Assembly (NCBI RefSeq): GCF_900182785.1
Contig: NZ_FXTS01000011.1
Location: 55,993-119,992, forward strand
From: Oceanospirillum linum
Lineage (GTDB): Bacteria > Pseudomonadota > Gammaproteobacteria > Pseudomonadales > Halomonadaceae
Length of the DNA stretch: 64,000 nucleotides
Direction of reading: 5' to 3'
Position numbers and translations under genes: made by a program. A model generated the notes under the pieces. It saw nothing but the letters and a program-made list of their open reading frames with translations. It was not told where the DNA came from and ran no database searches. This document shows, piece after piece, positions 42,612 through 51,323 of this stretch (position 1 is its first letter; each line of letters opens with the position of its first letter).

Positions 42612-43409
42612 TCAGCCCTCTAATAGCGAGGCCAATAAACCTTTAACTTGCGTTACCTCAAAAGGTTTATCACACAACGCTGAAACACCCGCTTGTTTAA
42701 CTGAACTCAGCCGCGTTTCATTCTCCTCAGAGGTCACCATAAGAATAGGCACATGGGAAAGTTCAGTCTCATTGCGAATATAACGAATCAATTCCTGACC
42801 ATCCATATTCGGCATATTGTAGTCGGTCAGAATAAGGTCAAACGCCTGGTTTTCAATGATATTCCGGGCATCAAGTCCATCAATCGCTTCGGTAATATCC
42901 TGAATACCAATCTGGTTCATAACCCGCGCCAGGTGCTTACGGGCCATACGGCTGTCATCAACAATCAGGACACGGAGACTCTCAACATCATAGAGATCCA
43001 GGGACAACTCATCCGGGTTGATATAATCAATAGTTGCCAAAAGTGCACGATGCAGATCGTTACGGGTGAAAGGCTTCGGTAATAGTGCAAGGACTTTTGA
43101 CTGCCGCACAGCTTCCAGATTGTCATAGTTCTGCTCGCTGGAAACCACCATCACAGGAATATCAGCCGTTGCAGGATCACGTTGCAAGAGCTCCACTAAC
43201 TCCGCTGCTGTTGCATCAGGCAGATACATCGAAGTGATCAGTAGGTCAGGCTGAAAGGTTTTCAGGCGGGTATAAGCCTCCCGGGCACTTCCGGCACCTT
43301 CGATATTATGAATACCTTCTGCCATAAGTTCGTTAATAATAATTTTACGTTGAGTATTAGAGGGTTCGACCAGAACAATCGAAAGATCCTGAACAGCTAA
43401 GCTTTCCAT
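42612..43409 (-). CDS. Response regulator with two receiver domains, first one degenerate
   Basis: A 265-residue protein made of two receiver (REC) domains (about 8-125 and 145-263) and no output domain. The second is complete: acidic pocket VDDS, phospho-acceptor Asp in LILTDYNMP and conserved Lys in LCDKPF. The first has lost the phospho-acceptor Asp (LLITSMYLPD), and its acidic pair reads VEPS; the Lys (LPKPF) is kept, so it is probably a dimer or partner module. No kinase is nearby. Lies directly upstream of the CBS-GGDEF-EAL gene and may hand a signal to it. Confidence 0.92.
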   Translation of the reverse strand: MESLAVQDLSIVLVEPSNTQRKIIINELMAEGIHNIEGAGSAREAYTRLKTFQPDLLITSMYLPDATAAELVELLQRDPATADIPVMVVSSEQNYDNLEAVRQSKVLALLPKPFTRNDLHRALLATIDYINPDELSLDLYDVESLRVLIVDDSRMARKHLARVMNQIGIQDITEAIDGLDARNIIENQAFDLILTDYNMPNMDGQELIRYIRNETELSHVPILMVTSEENETRLSSVKQAGVSALCDKPFEVTQVKGLLASLLEG

Positions 43410-43543
43410 AATGCAACACTTCCGGGGCTAAAAATGTAAACATGAAGTTTAAAAACGGGTTACACCATCCTATGCAATTTGAATCAAAATATCACTAAGC
43501 AAAACAGGGGGATGACAAATAGTCGTGCATTTTCAGTGCAGAC

Positions 43544-44659
43544 TCAGGAAAAGAGGCTCAATTGCTCCGCAACCGACGTCGGTTCACGGAGGCGGATACC
43601 AATACCCAGGAGACGAATATTGAGTACCCCTCGCTGAATCGCCTCCGCAACCAAAGGTCTGAAAAGAGAGACACTCAGCCATTGCAATGGCTCATCAGCA
43701 ACAGATCTGACAGAACCTTCTATCGTGGAATCAGAGTGACCTTTTGAGAAAAAAGCCGTCTCTACGGTGGTCGATGAAAAATCTGCAAAACGTACTTTAG
43801 CAAACACGCTGCGAACTTTACGGTCTTCATAGCCCTGATATCGGCGAATAAGAACAGGAAGCAACTGCTCTAAAGCAACTTCAACGTCAGACTGGACTTT
43901 AATATTTTCTGCGTAGGTTCGTTCCACACTGACCGACTTACGCACCCGCTCAGTAACAACATCCCGGTAATCCTCGCCCCTGGCCCTCTGGTATAGGGTT
44001 AAGCCAAGCTTTCCGAACGACTCTGTCAGCTCCTTTACCGTTTTCTTCTGCAGATCCGCGCAGGTCTCAATACCCAGCAGCTTCAGCTTCTCTTCAGTGA
44101 CCTTACCAACACCATGAATCCGGCCCACTGGCAGTTCTGATATAAACGGAGCAATTTCGCCCGGAGTGATCACAAAGAGACCATCAGGTTTCTGCCAATC
44201 GGATGCAACCTTAGCCAGAAATTTATTCGGTGCGACACCGACAGAGATTGTCACTCCGGTGCGGCGTATAACTTCCGCTTTAAGCCACTGGGCCATACGG
44301 GTTGCACTGCCCTGAAAATCGGTTACATCCGTAACATCAAGGTAAGCCTCATCGATAGAAACCACTTCCACCCGATCTGTCAGCTCATAGAAAACCTCGC
44401 GAATTCTATCTGCTGTAGCCCGGTATTCATCCATACGTCCTTTGCAGAGAACCAGGTCCGGGCAGAGTTTTAATGCCTGGGCTGTCGGCATGGCTGAACG
44501 GACACCATAGAATCTGGCGGGATAGTTACAGGTTGCAATCACCCCGCGTTTATCCGCATCACCTCCAACGGCGATGGGCCTATCGGTCAGTGAAGGGTTA
44601 TCGCGCATCTCTACGGCGGCAAAGAAGCAGTCACAATCAGCATGGATGATTTTTCGCAT
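43544..44659 (-). CDS. dinB: DNA polymerase IV
   Basis: Y-family, error-prone translesion polymerase. The 371 residues start 'MRKIIHADCDCFFAAVEMRDN' with the metal-binding Asp8; the second catalytic pair is in 'VVSIDEAYLDVTDV' (near residues 101-114). Palm, fingers, thumb (helix-hairpin-helix 'GRIHGVGKVTEEKLKLLGIETCADL') and little finger domains are present. It ends 'EQLSLFS', a QLxLF-type beta-clamp binding motif. A LexA box lies 16 bp before the ATG, so SOS control is expected. Start is ATG 44659. Confidence 0.95.
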   Translation of the reverse strand: MRKIIHADCDCFFAAVEMRDNPSLTDRPIAVGGDADKRGVIATCNYPARFYGVRSAMPTAQALKLCPDLVLCKGRMDEYRATADRIREVFYELTDRVEVVSIDEAYLDVTDVTDFQGSATRMAQWLKAEVIRRTGVTISVGVAPNKFLAKVASDWQKPDGLFVITPGEIAPFISELPVGRIHGVGKVTEEKLKLLGIETCADLQKKTVKELTESFGKLGLTLYQRARGEDYRDVVTERVRKSVSVERTYAENIKVQSDVEVALEQLLPVLIRRYQGYEDRKVRSVFAKVRFADFSSTTVETAFFSKGHSDSTIEGSVRSVADEPLQWLSVSLFRPLVAEAIQRGVLNIRLLGIGIRLREPTSVAEQLSLFS

Positions 44660-44674
44660 ACCACGGCCCTTATA

Positions 44675-44690
44675 CTGTATGGATATACAA
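44675..44690. promoter_or_regulatory. LexA (SOS) box of dinB
   Basis: CTGTATGGATATACAA fits the CTGTATATATATACAG LexA consensus with 13 of 16 bases, within an extended TACTGT...ACAATT. It lies 16 bp upstream of the dinB ATG. Confidence 0.88.
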
Positions 44691-44765
44691 TTCTAATCCA
44701 TTTAGTGCGCCGCGTCAGTGGGCAACTTTAAAAGCAGCCACCAGGTCTAACCTCTACCCGCATCG

Positions 44766-46010
44766 CTAGATTGCAGCCCCTACGACTTCATCGGCCCAGG
44801 CCATCGCCTCAACATAGCACTCGGTCAGCATATGACGATCAAAATCACTTTGCTCAACAAAAGGCCAGTCTGCTTTTTCATAAGCTTCAATCACTTTAAG
44901 GGCACCGCCCAAAGCACCCTCATAGTGGATTAGGGCAGATTCAACACTTGGATGAAGCGACAGGTCTTCGAGAATAGAGGGCAGCGGGCGATCAAAAAAA
45001 GCATCCAGCATCGACAACAGCCCCACGGTGAAATAACTCTCAACAGGGGACTGATCTGTTTTTACCGCCAGACACTCACACATTTTAGCCCTCAGAAGCG
45101 CTATCGGCATCAGAGTATCACCGCGACGACTGGAGCCTGCCAGCACCATCATGCTGACCAGGGATTTCAGATTATTGAAACCCAGCAAAACAATCGCCTG
45201 CCTCAGGCTCTCGATTTTCCGGGGCAGAGAGTACTGGGCAGAGTTGATATAGCGCAAAATACGGTAGTACAACTGAGGGTCACGGGAGATCTGCTGCTCA
45301 ATTTTACTGACATCAGGGTCTGGCTGATGCAGCATCGCCATCAATTGAGTTAGTACGATACCGCTATCGGATTTGGGCTGGCTCTTCATCGTCTCAGGCC
45401 TGGATAAGAAATAACCCTGGAACAGCGTAAAACCCATTTCTTTACAAGCCTCAAACTCATCCCAGGTCTCCACCTTTTCAGCCAGAAGCGGTATCTTCAA
45501 TCGTTTGAGTATCGCAACCCGTTTTGCCAAAAGCTCAGGAGAACAAGCCATCACATCCAGCTTAATCAGGTCAGCATAAGGCAGAAAAGCCTTGGTTTCC
45601 TGGGTCAGAACGAAATCATCCAGCGCTATTTTGTAGCCTCTGGAACGCAGGTTTTTAAGTGAAGACAGAACCTCTGGCGTTGGCTTAATATCCTCCAACA
45701 CCTCAAGAACGATACGCTCTGCAGGCTCAGGCAGCATATCCCCTCTAACAAGCCATTCATCTGTCATATTAATAAAAACAGGGTGCTTATCCGCAAGGCG
45801 ATCAATACCAATATCCATAAAGGCAACAGTACAAACCCGGGCAGTGGCTTCATGGGGGCTACTGACATTAGCCTCAATCGCTGACGTATTATTACGATAG
45901 AGCAGTTCATAAGCGGCAAGCTTCAGGTTTTCATCACAAATGGGCTGACGAGCGATGCAATAATCTTCCTGAACATTTACTTGTGACTTAACTGACTCTT
46001 TATTCTGCAT
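44766..46010 (-). CDS. EAL-HDOD protein (YuxH/CdgJ type)
   Basis: A 414-residue protein with an N-terminal EAL-like domain (about 15-215) and a C-terminal HDOD domain (about 215-400). The EAL signature is degenerate (AYELLYR) though 'ALDDFVL' and 'LLAEKVETWDEF' remain; such proteins usually lack phosphodiesterase activity and act by contact. HDOD landmarks: 'ISRDPQLYYRILRYINSAQYSLPRKIESLRQAIVLLGF'-like helices (about 240-275). Relatives affect motility and surface behaviour. Lies upstream of dinB, same direction, but with the LexA site between them, so separate transcription is likely. Confidence 0.88.
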   Translation of the reverse strand: MQNKESVKSQVNVQEDYCIARQPICDENLKLAAYELLYRNNTSAIEANVSSPHEATARVCTVAFMDIGIDRLADKHPVFINMTDEWLVRGDMLPEPAERIVLEVLEDIKPTPEVLSSLKNLRSRGYKIALDDFVLTQETKAFLPYADLIKLDVMACSPELLAKRVAILKRLKIPLLAEKVETWDEFEACKEMGFTLFQGYFLSRPETMKSQPKSDSGIVLTQLMAMLHQPDPDVSKIEQQISRDPQLYYRILRYINSAQYSLPRKIESLRQAIVLLGFNNLKSLVSMMVLAGSSRRGDTLMPIALLRAKMCECLAVKTDQSPVESYFTVGLLSMLDAFFDRPLPSILEDLSLHPSVESALIHYEGALGGALKVIEAYEKADWPFVEQSDFDRHMLTECYVEAMAWADEVVGAAI

Positions 46011-46171
46011 ATAAATACCGCCCTGACCCCAAACAATCTGTTTAAATAATCCTTTAAAACCAGCCTATCCAGCAGATAAAAGCCGTCATAGACAATGTCT
46101 AATATTACTATACTGAGAAAGTGTAATCTAATATCAGACATAGCCAACAAAGTTTGTTTAAAAAAACCAAC

Positions 46172-46201
46172 AAAAAAAAGCCCCCGGTTCTCACCGGGAG
46201 C
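46172..46201 (-). terminator. Terminator of the upp-uraA operon
   Basis: On the minus strand GCTCCCGGT pairs with ACCGGGGGC (one G-T) around 4 nt, followed by eight Ts. It sits 46 bp past the uraA stop. Confidence 0.9.
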
Positions 46202-46246
46202 TTCATTCTGCCAACCATCATAGATTGAGCCAATGACTACATATAC

Positions 46247-47497
46247 CTACTCATCTTCGCCCAGATGCTTTGGCAGTACGAGGTTCAGTACAATCCCGAC
46301 GATGGCACATAAGCTCACACCCTGAAGGCTGAATTCACCACCGCCTATGTACATCCCTCCAATACCGAATACCAGAATCAGAGCGATAATGCTCAGATTG
46401 CGGGGAGCAGTAAGGTCCTGACCGGATTTAACCAGTGTATTCATACCAACAACAGCAATGGAGCCAAACAGCAGAGTCATAATGCCACCCATAACAGGTA
46501 CAGGAATTGTCTGGAGTACTGCTCCCATTTTACCAATAAAGGCCAGAACGATGGCAAACACTGCGGCCCAGGTCATAACCATAGGATTAAAGTTGCGGGT
46601 CAGCATGACAGCGCCAGTTACTTCTGAATAAGTCGTGTTTGGCGGCCCGCCAAAGATTGCTGCTGCAGACGTCGCAAGACCATCCCCCATCAGCGTGCGG
46701 TGCAGTCCCGGCTTTTTCAGATAGTCTTTACCGGTTACCTGGCTGATCGCCACCATATCTCCGACATGCTCAATAGCCGGGGCAATAGCAACAGGAATCA
46801 TAAACAGAATCGCCTGCCAGTGGAACTCGGGCATAGTAAAGGACGGCACTGCAAACCAGGCAGCCTCATGAACCGGTGCAAAACTCACCATTCCCATAAA
46901 CAGAGCCAGAACATAACCGGCAACAACACCTGCCAGAATAGGAATCAGCCGGAAAACACCTTTAGAGAAAACAGCAAACAGCAGCGTTACAACCAGCGAG
47001 AACATCGAAACGATAATCGCTTTGTCGTAATCCACCAAAGCCGCAGATCCATCACCGGTTTTTCCCATTGCCATGTTAACAGCAACCGGTGCCAGCGCCA
47101 GCCCAATCACCATAATCACAGGCCCGACAACCACAGAGGGCAGTATACGGTGCAGAATATCAGCTCCTTTGGCACGTACAATGGCGCTAAGAATCAGATA
47201 AGCAATACCTGCAGCCAGTAAGCCACCCATGGTTGCAGGAATCCCCCAGTTTTGAACACTGGCAATAATAGGAGCAATAAAAGCGAAAGAAGATGCCAGA
47301 AAAACAGGCACCCTGCCCCGGGTCACGATCTGAAAGATCAGAGTACCAAAGCCTGCAGTAAATAAAGCCACATTAGGATCAAGGCCGGTCAGCAGAGGCA
47401 CCAGCACTAGAGCACCAAAGGCTACAAACAGCATTTGCGCCCCGGTAAGAATTGTTTTCGGAGAGGTCGCAGAAGCGAACTGATTTTCTGTCGTCAT
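46247..47497 (-). CDS. uraA: Uracil permease, NCS2 family
   Basis: Proton-coupled uracil importer. The 416-residue integral membrane protein has the 14-helix NCS2 layout; the substrate-binding region is visible as 'APAIEHVGDMVAISQVTGKDY' (with the family Glu) and 'GGPPNTTYSEVTGAVMLTRNFNP', where the second Glu and Asn/Thr contact the base. It lies 61 bp downstream of upp, the enzyme using its product. Substrate inferred from that pairing and from sequence. Confidence 0.93.
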   Translation of the reverse strand: MTTENQFASATSPKTILTGAQMLFVAFGALVLVPLLTGLDPNVALFTAGFGTLIFQIVTRGRVPVFLASSFAFIAPIIASVQNWGIPATMGGLLAAGIAYLILSAIVRAKGADILHRILPSVVVGPVIMVIGLALAPVAVNMAMGKTGDGSAALVDYDKAIIVSMFSLVVTLLFAVFSKGVFRLIPILAGVVAGYVLALFMGMVSFAPVHEAAWFAVPSFTMPEFHWQAILFMIPVAIAPAIEHVGDMVAISQVTGKDYLKKPGLHRTLMGDGLATSAAAIFGGPPNTTYSEVTGAVMLTRNFNPMVMTWAAVFAIVLAFIGKMGAVLQTIPVPVMGGIMTLLFGSIAVVGMNTLVKSGQDLTAPRNLSIIALILVFGIGGMYIGGGEFSLQGVSLCAIVGIVLNLVLPKHLGEDE

Positions 47498-47558
47498 GTC
47501 ACACTCTGATTATTTTTAATATCGTTAACGTTCCCAGAACGGATAAACGAAAGAAAGG

Positions 47559-48188
47559 TTAAAGCGTACCGAAAATTTTATCGCCAGCGTCACCAAGGCC
47601 CGGAATGATATAACCTTTTTCATTCAGGTGATGATCAACCGATGCCGTGAAAATCTCGATATCAGGATGAGCTTCCAAAGTGCGCTCCACACCTTCAGGG
47701 GCCGCAACCAAAACAATCACTTTGATATCTTTACAGCCCGCTTTTTTTAACATATCGATGGTCGCAATCATTGAGCCACCGGTTGCCAGCATAGGGTCAA
47801 TCACAAGGCTCAGGCGTTCATCAATTTTACCAACCAGCTTTTCAAAATAGGGCACAGGCTCCAGTGTTTCTTCGTTTCGTTGCAGGCCAACAACACTCAC
47901 CTTGGCGCTGGGGATCAACTTCATCACGCCGTCCATCATGCCCAGACCTGCACGCAGAATCGGAACCACAGTAATTTTCTTACCCTTGATGTGCTCGACC
48001 TGAATATCAGAACCATCCCAACCTTTAATGGTCACATGTTCCATCTCAAGGCTTTTTGTAGCCTCGTAAGTCAACAGAGTCCCAACCTCTGATGACAGCT
48101 CACGAAAACTTTTTGTACTGATGCCGTATTGACGCATCAGCCCCAGCTTGTGCTGAACCAGTGGATGTTTGATTACATGGACTGTCAT
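47559..48188 (-). CDS. upp: Uracil phosphoribosyltransferase
   Basis: Cytoplasmic salvage enzyme that joins uracil to PRPP to make UMP. The 209 residues start at ATG 48188 (GAGGGG upstream); the PRPP-binding loop is 'LVIDPMLATGGSMIATI' (near residues 127-143) and the uracil site is in 'GYIIPGLGDAGDKIFGT'. E. coli Upp is 208 residues. A short leader hairpin lies at 48231-48248. Same operon as uraA. Confidence 0.96.
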   Translation of the reverse strand: MTVHVIKHPLVQHKLGLMRQYGISTKSFRELSSEVGTLLTYEATKSLEMEHVTIKGWDGSDIQVEHIKGKKITVVPILRAGLGMMDGVMKLIPSAKVSVVGLQRNEETLEPVPYFEKLVGKIDERLSLVIDPMLATGGSMIATIDMLKKAGCKDIKVIVLVAAPEGVERTLEAHPDIEIFTASVDHHLNEKGYIIPGLGDAGDKIFGTL

Positions 48189-48230
48189 AGGACCCCTCGG
48201 ATATAGAAAACGCATAAATAAAAGTCAGGT

Positions 48231-48248
48231 ACTGGGCGCAAGCCCAGT
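48231..48248 (-). promoter_or_regulatory. Hairpin in the upp leader
   Basis: Stem ACTGGGC / GCCCAGT with a 4-nt loop, 43-60 bp upstream of the upp ATG on the minus strand. A T-rich stretch (TTTTATTT) follows ten bases later, too far for a classic terminator. Possibly a leader-control element. Confidence 0.45.
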
Positions 48249-48319
48249 TTAATAGGGTGCTAATTATGCGATAGTCTGATAATCGAAGGTATAGCCAGAG
48301 GCAAAAAAAAAGAAAAAAA

Positions 48320-48655
48320 TCAGGAATCACGGCCATTGGCAGAAGATTGGGAAGGCGCATAGATGTGATCTTGATATACCAGTTTTTTCTTAGGGTTAAC
48401 CGTGCGGTCTTCCGCCAAAGCAAGAATCGCTGATTCAAGACGGGCTTTACGAAGTTGCTGCTTAAGGGGCAGCCCTTGCCAGGCATTATGAGGCAAAGGA
48501 GGCAGCTCCAACTCTTTACGGTCTTTCTCCATCATGGTGCCTTTATCCAGCATCGCATTCAACAGATTACGCTTACCGGACATCAGCTCAGACAAGAGTA
48601 CAATTCCCAGCAGCCTTTTAAAGCGTAACTCGCGAGCTTTAGATGAATCAGCCAT
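48320..48655 (-). CDS. Small protein of unknown function
   Basis: A 111-residue, highly charged protein (rich in Lys, Arg, Glu) with an amphipathic helical first half ('ELRFKRLLGIVLLSELMSGKRNLLNAMLDK') and a proline-containing centre (ELPPLPHNAW). I do not recognise it. No signal peptide or membrane span. The ATG is preceded by AAAGG. It lies 131 bp upstream of upp in the same direction, with a long T-tract right after its stop. Confidence 0.6.
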   Translation of the reverse strand: MADSSKARELRFKRLLGIVLLSELMSGKRNLLNAMLDKGTMMEKDRKELELPPLPHNAWQGLPLKQQLRKARLESAILALAEDRTVNPKKKLVYQDHIYAPSQSSANGRDS

Positions 48656-49064
48656 TAAATACCTTTAAACCTTTCTTATAACCTGCTTTGACACTTTCTA
48701 CACCCCAGGGATGTCGATCCCTGACCAGCACTGCATGAACGATGCTTTATAAAAAGCCACTTTGGACGCAACGGAGATCAGCGCGTACGATTTGTAGAGA
48801 TCATAACCTGAAAAAACAACCTTGACTACGCTAACCCCTTTATTTCACAAGAAGATTAATACAGAAAAATAACAAATCAAAATTAAACTTAGTGTTTATC
48901 AAAAACGATCAAAAAGGGAGTAGTAAATACACTTTATCTTTCGTTAATATAGGTCACACAATGGTAAAAAAAAGTTGTCAGTCCATTATAAGTGTGGAAT
49001 ATGAATACACTTTATGATGAAGTCAGTCAATTAAGTGTGCTTACCCCTAGGGCAATCTAACGCT
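48656..49064. other. 409-bp gap upstream of the FapA-like gene
   Basis: No gene seen. It is AT-rich, especially after 48840. The 12-bp word AATACACTTTAT occurs twice on the plus strand (48926-48937 and 49004-49015), and a TATAAGTGT just before the second copy resembles its reverse complement. Likely holds the promoter and operator of the gene at 49065. Confidence 0.5.
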
Positions 49065-50816
49065 ATGAACCCGAATGATAACAACGATAGTCAGGCTAAT
49101 ATGGATGTTGCAGGCAACACAGGAAGCGATCCTGAGAACACCGCTGCAGGTACAATAACAACAGAAACCGATGCAGAACAGAACCAAACCGGGCTGGAAC
49201 TCTTTGTTAACGAGCAAGGCAACCGCCTGACAGCTCGTTTCAAACCAGGACCACAAGTAATCACCATCTCCGTTGAAGCGATCCGCCAGATGGTTGCTGA
49301 ACAGGGTTTTAGTGAAGACGACTTCCCACTTTTCGAAGATCGTCTGAGTGATCTTTCCCGAGGTATAGAACAGCGTCGTAGCTTCGAAATCGAGATTGGC
49401 GGCCCTATTGATTCCGAAATTCATGTTTATGTTTCTCCCGATCAAACCCTGGCCGGTGTTGAGATCACCCCGCCCTTGGGTAAGGGACTCCCACCTTCAC
49501 GGGAAGCCTTTGACCAGGCGATGCAAAAAAACCGTATTCTACGGGGTATAGATACAAGCCTTGTTGACCAACTTTTCTCAGCTGAAGGTATTCAGAATAT
49601 AACTGAGACCTGCTGCTACTTAGTCGCATTTGGTCAGAAGCCAAAAGACGGAGCCGATGGAGAGCTTATTCCCTTAATTGAAGAGATGTCTGAGCGACGC
49701 CCCCTCGTCCTGAAGGGAACGAAAGACCAGGTGGATTTCCGTGAACTTGGAGACTTTCCAGTTTTACCTGAGGAGACACCTCTTTTCAAACTGACGGAGC
49801 CAGTTCCGGGTGAAGATGGCTTCTCAGTCAGCGGTAAGATACTTAAAGCATATCATGGCAAAGAGAAAAAAATAAAACAGAACCCGAGCATACGTCCGGA
49901 CTATGCAGATCGGCGCATCTATGTCGCGGCCATTAAAGGCATGCCGGTTTTTACCGACCAGGGCATTCATATTGAAAACACTCTGCAGATCGACGAAGTC
50001 AGTATGGCCTCAGGTAATATTCGCTTCGACGGTAGTGTGCAGGTTAAACGGGGGGTAAACCCCGGTATGCTCTTAGAAGCCACAGGCGATATTAAAATAG
50101 GTGGTTTGGTCGACAACTCCACTGTGATATCCGGTGGAAACATTGAGATTGCTGGCGGCATCATTGGGCAGAAATCACCAAACCTGAAAGCTGAACAACC
50201 GAGCAAAGAGAACGCTGTTGTTCGGGCCAAAGGAAATATTAAAGCCCGCTTCATTCAGGATGCCTGGGTGGAAAGTAATGCCAGCATCATGGCTCAAAAA
50301 CTGATTATGCATAGCCGCCTCTGGGCATCGAACTCCGTTAAACTTTCCGGCGCAGGGCAGTTAGTTGGCGGTCATGTATTGGCCACAGACTATATTGAGG
50401 CCGGTCAGCTCGGCACGTTGGCATCTGTACCTACAATTCTCGAAGTAGGCCCTCTGGATGCTGTACGTGACGAAATGAGCAGTGTTCAGCAGAAGTTAAA
50501 AGAAGGTGCGGAGCAAACAAAACAGTTAAAAGCACTGATCAACCGCATTCGGGAAGAAAAACGCCGTATATCCCCTGAAAAAAAGGAACAGATCATACAG
50601 GCACGGGACACAACCCGCCGGGCAATGATCGCCCTGGAGCAAAGGCGTCAGGAGTTAGAGCAGGAAATGCAGTCACGCCGCAAAGCCAGGGTAAAAGCTC
50701 TCAAAAAAGCGTACTCCGGTTGTAATATTGTGATTGCCGATACAGGAAGGATTCTTAAGGAAGACTTCGGTAAAGCAACCTTCTACCTTGAAGCCGGAGA
50801 GATATTACTGCGTTAG
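49065..50816 (+). CDS. FapA-family (DUF342) protein
   Basis: A 583-residue soluble protein with a FapA/DUF342 beta-helix core. The acidic, Asn/Asp-rich N-terminus (residues 1-40) is followed by a domain around 'GPQVITISVEAIRQMVAEQGF', then the DUF342 repeats with alternating Gly/Val ('SGGNIEIAGGIIGQKSPN', 'ASIMAQKLIMHSRLWASNSVKLSGAGQLVGGHV', read in pieces) and a coiled-coil tail (about 480-560). FapA proteins are polymer-forming and of unclear function, found with motility and sensory genes. Start at ATG 49065 is chosen over an upstream GTG. Stands alone, with its own terminator. Confidence 0.88.
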   Translation: MNPNDNNDSQANMDVAGNTGSDPENTAAGTITTETDAEQNQTGLELFVNEQGNRLTARFKPGPQVITISVEAIRQMVAEQGFSEDDFPLFEDRLSDLSRGIEQRRSFEIEIGGPIDSEIHVYVSPDQTLAGVEITPPLGKGLPPSREAFDQAMQKNRILRGIDTSLVDQLFSAEGIQNITETCCYLVAFGQKPKDGADGELIPLIEEMSERRPLVLKGTKDQVDFRELGDFPVLPEETPLFKLTEPVPGEDGFSVSGKILKAYHGKEKKIKQNPSIRPDYADRRIYVAAIKGMPVFTDQGIHIENTLQIDEVSMASGNIRFDGSVQVKRGVNPGMLLEATGDIKIGGLVDNSTVISGGNIEIAGGIIGQKSPNLKAEQPSKENAVVRAKGNIKARFIQDAWVESNASIMAQKLIMHSRLWASNSVKLSGAGQLVGGHVLATDYIEAGQLGTLASVPTILEVGPLDAVRDEMSSVQQKLKEGAEQTKQLKALINRIREEKRRISPEKKEQIIQARDTTRRAMIALEQRRQELEQEMQSRRKARVKALKKAYSGCNIVIADTGRILKEDFGKATFYLEAGEILLR

Positions 50817-50844
50817 TATCTGACGGCATCTTATGATTCAAAGC

Positions 50845-50876
50845 AGCCAGGGTTTCCCACCTTGGCTTCTTTTTTT
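50845..50876 (+). terminator. Terminator after the FapA-like gene
   Basis: Stem AGCCAGGG / CCTTGGCT with one G-T and a 7-nt loop, followed by a run of about nine pyrimidines rich in T. It is 28 bp after the stop. Confidence 0.85.
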
Positions 50877-50877
50877 C

Positions 50878-51198
50878 TCAGCACACCGCGATACCAATCT
50901 GAGAGGCAATCCAGATCAACAGGCCTGTGAAAACGGCGCCAACTAACCCCATAATGACCCACTGCCCTGTACTGAACAAAGAGCGGGTGACTTTATGTTC
51001 ACTGCTATCCCCCGGCAGTTCACCACGCATCTTCTGACGCTCTATCTCCCGGGCAGCCTCAAGTAACAACTTGACCTCCGGCGATGCTTTATTAATAAGA
51101 TACTCCGCAGCATCGACCCAGTTGGGATTCCGCTTACCTACTTTCAAAGCCCGCAATGCCGATGCCGACGACTGAAACTGTACTTTTTCCTGAGCCAT
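50878..51198 (-). CDS. Small membrane protein of unknown function
   Basis: A 106-residue protein, soluble and helical for most of its length ('ASALRALKVGKRNPNWVDAAEYLINKAS', 'LLLEAAREIERQKMRG'), ending in one membrane helix (WVIMGLVGAVFTGLLIWIA, about 80-98). I do not recognise it. Probably a tail-anchored inner-membrane protein. It lies convergent to the FapA-like gene and 126 bp from the TatD gene upstream. Confidence 0.65.
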   Translation of the reverse strand: MAQEKVQFQSSASALRALKVGKRNPNWVDAAEYLINKASPEVKLLLEAAREIERQKMRGELPGDSSEHKVTRSLFSTGQWVIMGLVGAVFTGLLIWIASQIGIAVC

Positions 51199-51323
51199 GC
51201 TCTTTATCCCTTAATCAAGACCGGCAAACATTACCCTCAGCAGCCTTTTTTGACAACCGCAGTAAAAACAGTCTTTTAAAAGACTTTTATAGATAATGGA
51301 CTATCTGCATTCGCGCCCCTGAT

